From Nosema muscidifuracis (Eukaryota > Microsporidia > Nosematidae): a stretch of 64,000 nt of DNA. Below are positions 59,477 to 64,000 of this stretch, one piece after another. The notes below the pieces were generated by a model. It searched no databases. It saw only the letters and a list, made by a program, of their open reading frames with translations, and was not told the DNA's origin. Position numbers and translations under genes: made by a program. Every line of letters starts with the position of its first letter. Position 1 is the first letter of the stretch. Location: positions 343,861-407,860 of the forward strand of contig JAIOKI010000018.1 of the NCBI GenBank assembly GCA_028335825.1, read 5' to 3'.

Positions 59477-61142
59477 ATGAAATTTTTTGCTTTACTATAT
59501 TTAATATCAATTGCTACATCTGATTTGAAAAAAGAAAAACGAAAAAGTTTATCTAAAGTAATTTCGAAGAAAGCTGATAATTTGAAAAAAGAAATTTCGA
59601 AGCAAAAAGATAATTTGAAAAATAAATACAAGAAGTTTTTAGATGATTTAGATGAAAAATGATAATTTGAAAAAGAAATACGAGAGGTTTTTAAATTATT
59701 TCAAAGAAAACTGATTCAGGAGATTTTGTATTTATAAGCAAAGACTGTAATCTTCCAATGCATGTACTAAAGATCCGTAAATCACTGATTTTCTGATATA
59801 GATAAGTTTTTTTATATTGTTAAAAATAAGGAAACTATTAAATATAAAGATCTAATCTATAATTTAATTAAAAATCTTTCAAATTATTCTCGTTTTATTA
59901 ATTATAATAAAGTTACTAAGTCATATTTAATATACAATAAAGACGTGAAAAATAATTCATTTTCAAAAAACTCATACAATAATAGAAAATCATATTCTAA
60001 TCTAAGCTATTTAAAAGGTTGTGATTATTTTGATTTAAATTTTAGATTAACTCAAGATAGTAAAAATACATTTATATACAGTATTGACATGAATGAATTT
60101 AATTACAAAAAATATCTAGAGTATCATATCAAAAAGTATTCTAATTATAAGGATGAAAAATTAAACGAAATATTACGATTATCATCATTAATAAATATTT
60201 CCCGTATTTATATTGATATGAAAGATGATATAGTTAAGTCAAGAGCAAAAAAATTTGATAAATGCAGAAAAATAACAGAATCTAATGAAAATGGTGTATT
60301 TGTTCAAGATGATACTTTAAACCATAATGAGTCTTTAGCTAACTCTAGTAAAAAATAAGATCAAAATCTTCAAGTAAGATTATTTAATGATAAAATATTT
60401 ACGAATTGGTATTCTTATTTCAAAAACAATAATTGTATCGATGAAGATGTTTTTGAAGAAATAAAGATTTTTTTTCGAAACTTGTCAAAATAGCAGCGTA
60501 GAAAATATTGAAAGTATTTTAAGATTTTTTTACCTTATAAAAGATAGTAATTTATACAAGGATATTTTAATAAATATTTTATCTAATAAAGGAAAATCTA
60601 GAAATTTGATAATGTATGAAATTCTATTCACCTTAGATTTAGTTGAAAAATGTAATAATAAACTAAATCTTGATTACGTTAATCCTAAATTAATCAAAGA
60701 AAATGATAATTCTGAATCTGAATATTACGAAAAACTTTCTCAGTTTATCATTGATGAAATTAGCTATAAACCTGATAATATTTCAAGTGTCTTTTTTGAT
60801 CTATCAATGTATTTTGAAATGTGTGATATGTACGAGAAAAAAAAAAATAAAGATAATATTTCTAATGATACAGTGATGTTATTTAATTTCTTCGAAAGTG
60901 TAAAAAATAAATTGAAGAATACTTTTGATCACATTATATTTTGCATAAATCAATTCTATTCCAAGTTTTATCTTAAAGAAAAAAACTCTAAAGATTATAT
61001 CAATATTTATTCGTTAATATTTAAAGATATTAAATCGGAATTAATGAATTTAATTAAATATAAAAATGGCAACAATCAGACTGAAGTTATTTATGATGAT
61101 ATTTATAAATTGTTAGATGATCATAAAAAAAATATTAATTAA
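59477..61142 (+). pseudogene. Decayed paralogue of the 49.2 kb secreted protein
   Basis: The start is intact: CCCC motif, ATG, signal peptide MKFFALLYLISIATSD, then a Lys-rich stretch with two LKKE/ISK repeats, ending at a stop (59660-59662). Open pieces follow at 59945-60358 and 60606-61142, in different frames. Between them, readings continue after single stops: NDKIFTNWYSYFKNN near 60390, and SILRFFYLIKDSNLYKDIL near 60515 after a frame change at an eight-T run (60468-60475). They match the 541-residue protein in order: FNYKKYLEYHIKK vs YFRYYYIKN, NWYSYF vs WNSICYF, DILINILSNKGKSRNLIMYEIL vs VLKNILNNKDSKRGIILINIL (compared piecewise), and MYFEMCDM vs LYFELCDI. At least two frameshifts and two stops. 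A parasite gene that has died recently. Confidence 0.7.
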
Positions 61143-61619
61143 ACAATTTATTTTAATTTTAACTATTTATTAAATAAAAATAGAGTATTTAGTAATTATA
61201 GCCATATACTAATATTTTGTATTTATTTTTTTATGCTCTACAACCAAAAATTAAATGGTGAGCAAGATGAATTATTGGATTAAATCTAATTAACAGTATT
61301 GATGGTAATTAATTGAGTTATTACAGAAAATATTTATATCTTGTATAAAATAGAATACAAATATATTCTTTTTCATATTGTTTCCTTTGTGTTGTATGAA
61401 GAATTGTTGCTGAAAAACATATTTATTCTTCTGGGGTTCCTTTTTATAATTATTTAGACTGATAAATTAAATCAGCAAGAAAACTTAAACTGATCCAAGT
61501 AATTGACTTTGTTTCTTTATAGACGTATCAGTCCCCAAAAATTACATATTGATAAAAAAAAGATATACCAATAAAATAATTTATATAGAAAGAATCTTTA
61601 TATTATCTTCTTGCAAGCG
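61143..61619. other. AT-rich spacer, nothing firm
   Basis: About 480 bp between two decayed genes. Contains a short mixed stretch (TCTTCTGGGGTTCCTTTTTA at 61427) without recognised content. Confidence 0.4.
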
Positions 61620-61947
61620 CAATCTTGTTGTTTTTTATATCATATATAAAATCTTTAGAGTATCATTGACTAATTCCATCAATTAAGATAATAAAAATTG
61701 AGTATAAATGCATATCATCAAGATAATTAATTTACTTAAATCTACAATTATTCCATACAAATAACTAGTCTATGATATTTTCCTATAAATAGGCATATAA
61801 TCATTTTCTGTTATATCAAAAGAACCTTGTATAATCTCATAGATTTTAACATTAAATGTTTCTTAAAGATGCTTTACTCATATTTCTATCAACTAGTTGT
61901 GTAAATATAGGAGATAAAAGAAGTGAAGAACAGAATATGCTTATCAT
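61620..61947 (-). pseudogene. Decayed secreted-protein start, probable family member
   Basis: From ATG at 61947 on the minus strand: MISIFCSSLLLSPIFTQLVD (signal peptide), then NMSKASLRNI, and after a frameshift KIYEIIQGSFDITENDYMPI, then IIVDLSKLIILMICIY. SFDITENDYMP is close in type to DNFDITEFYLP at 57.9 kb and to the start of the intact 49.2 kb protein. Only the first ~100 codons can be followed. Confidence 0.4.
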
Positions 61948-64000
61948 AAATAGTACTAATTTTATTTTTATTTAAAGGATAATATTATATGCTTAATATA
62001 TCTAAGAATTTATATTAAACTGTATTATTTCATCTTTTGGTAATTATTTTACATATTCATTGAACTATTAAAATATTACAAAATAATGAAAATAATTGAC
62101 ATTAATAATATGTGATGTTCAATATCTCATCTATCAAAAAATTTATAAATCATGACATGAATAAATAAATACTGAGTCATAATATTAATGATCTGTATAA
62201 ATAGACATGTACATCTAAATGAAGATTTAAGAAATTAATAAAAAATATATTTATGTATAGAAGAGTTATAAAAACTAAAACATATTATCATTTTAGTAGA
62301 AAATTTATTAATTTTCTATAAAAAATATCATCTTTTTTATATTTTATATTGACTTTTAAGATGTATAGTAAAATAACTTGATAAAAAGTTTAATTAGATA
62401 ATATTAATATTTATCTCGTTATTAGCTCTTATGATCATAATTCATAATCCTATCTTAAATATATAATATTTAGCTATTCTTTTTACTCAAAATATTATTT
62501 CTCGTATTTCCAAAAAATAGATTTTGTTCTCTTCATATTACTAGTTTTCTAATGATTTTGTATATATCCTCATGAAAAGATTAGTGTCGTAAAATCAAAA
62601 ATTTCTTATTACATACATCATTGAAATAGTTAAAATATACCACTTTTAAGTTAGATAGTGCGTCATTATATGTTTACAAGTTAAAATAAAATTATACGTT
62701 TAATTTTAATTAACATCATATAAAATCTTTAAAAAGATTCTGATAATTTTTGCCTAATAGGTTATAAATGAATCATATATTCAATTAACACTCTCTAGAT
62801 GATAGAATGTAGTACACCTATAAGGAATAGCTATATATAAAAGACGTAATTTGAATTTATAAAGGTAATAAAAATTAAATATGAGTGATTATTATAGCTG
62901 TATTAAATGTTAAATTATAGAATTCGGTTAGTCAATTGAATCAATAAGCACAATATTCAAATAACTTATCAGAAGTATTTTTATTTAATTATCATCTCAT
63001 ATTTAAAGATTTTCTCTCATGGTAAATTAATTGATTTTTATAATGCCGAAAATCTTCATATAGTCGAACATAAAAAATAATATGTGCGTTAAGAATCAAA
63101 AAAAAAAGAGATTTATATAATCTTAAGATAAACACAGAAGAAATAATATCATGTAAAAGAATAAAATTATGAAGGTTACAGAAACATGATTTTCTATCAA
63201 AAATATCGTAGAATCATTAAATATTTTATGTGTTAAAAAATATTAAGAACATATAGATATAGAAGAAATAAAAAGACTAATGAAATATTTAATTATCATT
63301 TTAAAGTTACATGGCTGAATAAAATAAGTCATTTAAAGAAACATAAATATTTTCATCTTAAATAATTTCTTTATGGTTATATAAATATATATTACCTAAT
63401 ATTATGAGAATAGTTTATAATTTTAAAGATGATCTTTATAATATACGATTACACCCCACTGACAGAAATAAAAATGTCAATAGATTCAAGATTCTTTTAG
63501 AGATTTAGAATTGTGAAATTCTGATATACAAATCATTTTTTATTTGTACATATTAGTGTCTATATGATAAAGACCTAGATAGATTTTTATTTAAATTAAT
63601 GTAAGCACAAAAAGATACAAACAAATCAATGTTAATTAAAAAATTAAAAATCTATTTTTTTAAATTGATAACAAATTAGGCATCTAAGATATTAAAAATT
63701 ACAATGTGTAGATATATGATGAATCTTAGTTATATTTAATTGATATTAAAAATAATACAAAAGCATTTAATAATATCAAAAAAGCATCATTCTTGGAATT
63801 GATATATTCGATGAAGATTCAAGGGCTTTATGAGTCAAATTAAATGTAATAGAAATGTTGAAAAATTAAAGTATGAGTGAATAAGAAATATGCATGTTAT
63901 ACTCAAAAGACTAATAAAAAGATAAAATTAATCTGACATAGATAATTGTATAATTTAATATTAGTTCAAATATAAACATAAAAAAGAAAATACATACTTT
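61948..64000. other. Two kb of decayed DNA at the right edge, no open gene
   Basis: No intact frame. Scattered gene-like readings on the plus strand include YNLKINTEEIISCKRIKLMK near 63115, KNIVESLNILCVKKY near 63200, HIDIEEIKRLMKYLIIILKL near 63250 and YNFKDDLYNIRLHPTDRNKN near 63420. The DIEEIKRLMKYLII piece resembles EIILMKLLRYVIK of the 52.2 kb pseudogene, so this may be a second relic of that family. More AT-mixed than true spacers, consistent with old genes. Confidence 0.4.

Overview
The window looks like nuclear DNA of a microsporidium (spore-forming intracellular parasite related to fungi). The main reasons are a polar tube protein 2 gene (1804-2616), very A+T-rich sequence, intron-less and often shortened genes, and a CCC/CCCC motif a few bases before the ATG of most genes (for example LeuRS, eIF4G, DPH3, cytidine deaminase and the HECT ligase), as is known for this group. 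Long AT-rich spacers, LINEs and a Helitron relic argue against the tiny Encephalitozoon genomes and for a larger microsporidian genome. I cannot fix the genus from the sequence alone. I see no rRNA or tRNA genes, no CRISPR and no clear spliceosomal introns.

Layout. 0-9.3 kb: an AT-rich leader with tandem repeats, then PTP2, a DP/E2F-like winged-helix factor, cytosolic leucyl-tRNA synthetase with a degenerate editing domain, a three-CCCH zinc-finger protein like ZC3H11A, and a small OB-fold-like protein. 9.7-16.4 kb: a PPR-like helical protein, a large secreted protein, a homeodomain protein and an unknown helical protein. 16.4-18.7 kb: a gene desert holding a decayed Helitron helicase. 18.7-25.5 kb: eIF4G, DPH3, a small ORF, a secreted ricin-B-type lectin-fold protein, a NAP/Vps75-like histone chaperone, and a second PPR-like paralogue. 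25.5-34.1 kb: a long desert, a second homeodomain gene, a possible Yos1-like membrane peptide, NADH-cytochrome b5 reductase, a secreted protein with an internal repeat and a Cys-rich membrane protein. 35-39 kb: cytidine deaminase, two decayed LINE 3' ends in opposite orientations, and a second Cys-rich membrane protein paralogue. 39.6-46.8 kb: a 2380-residue HECT ubiquitin ligase of the TOM1/HUWE1 type.

From 47 kb to the right end the character changes. It holds decayed genes, an FCP1/NIF-like phosphatase gene split by one in-frame stop, an intact large secreted protein, and an apparently intact R4/Dong-like LINE (53486-57064) flanked by perfect 13-bp target-site duplications. Three decayed relatives of the secreted protein follow, then about 2 kb with no open genes.

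Themes: conserved housekeeping genes (translation, mRNA export, ubiquitin, diphthamide, redox, chromatin) alternate with lineage-specific secreted or membrane families that duplicate and die. The best candidates for something undescribed are the secreted family (11.6, 49.2, 57.6, 59.5 and 61.6 kb), the PPR-like pair, and the Cys-rich two-TM pair. All family calls were made by eye from translated sequence; no searches were run.
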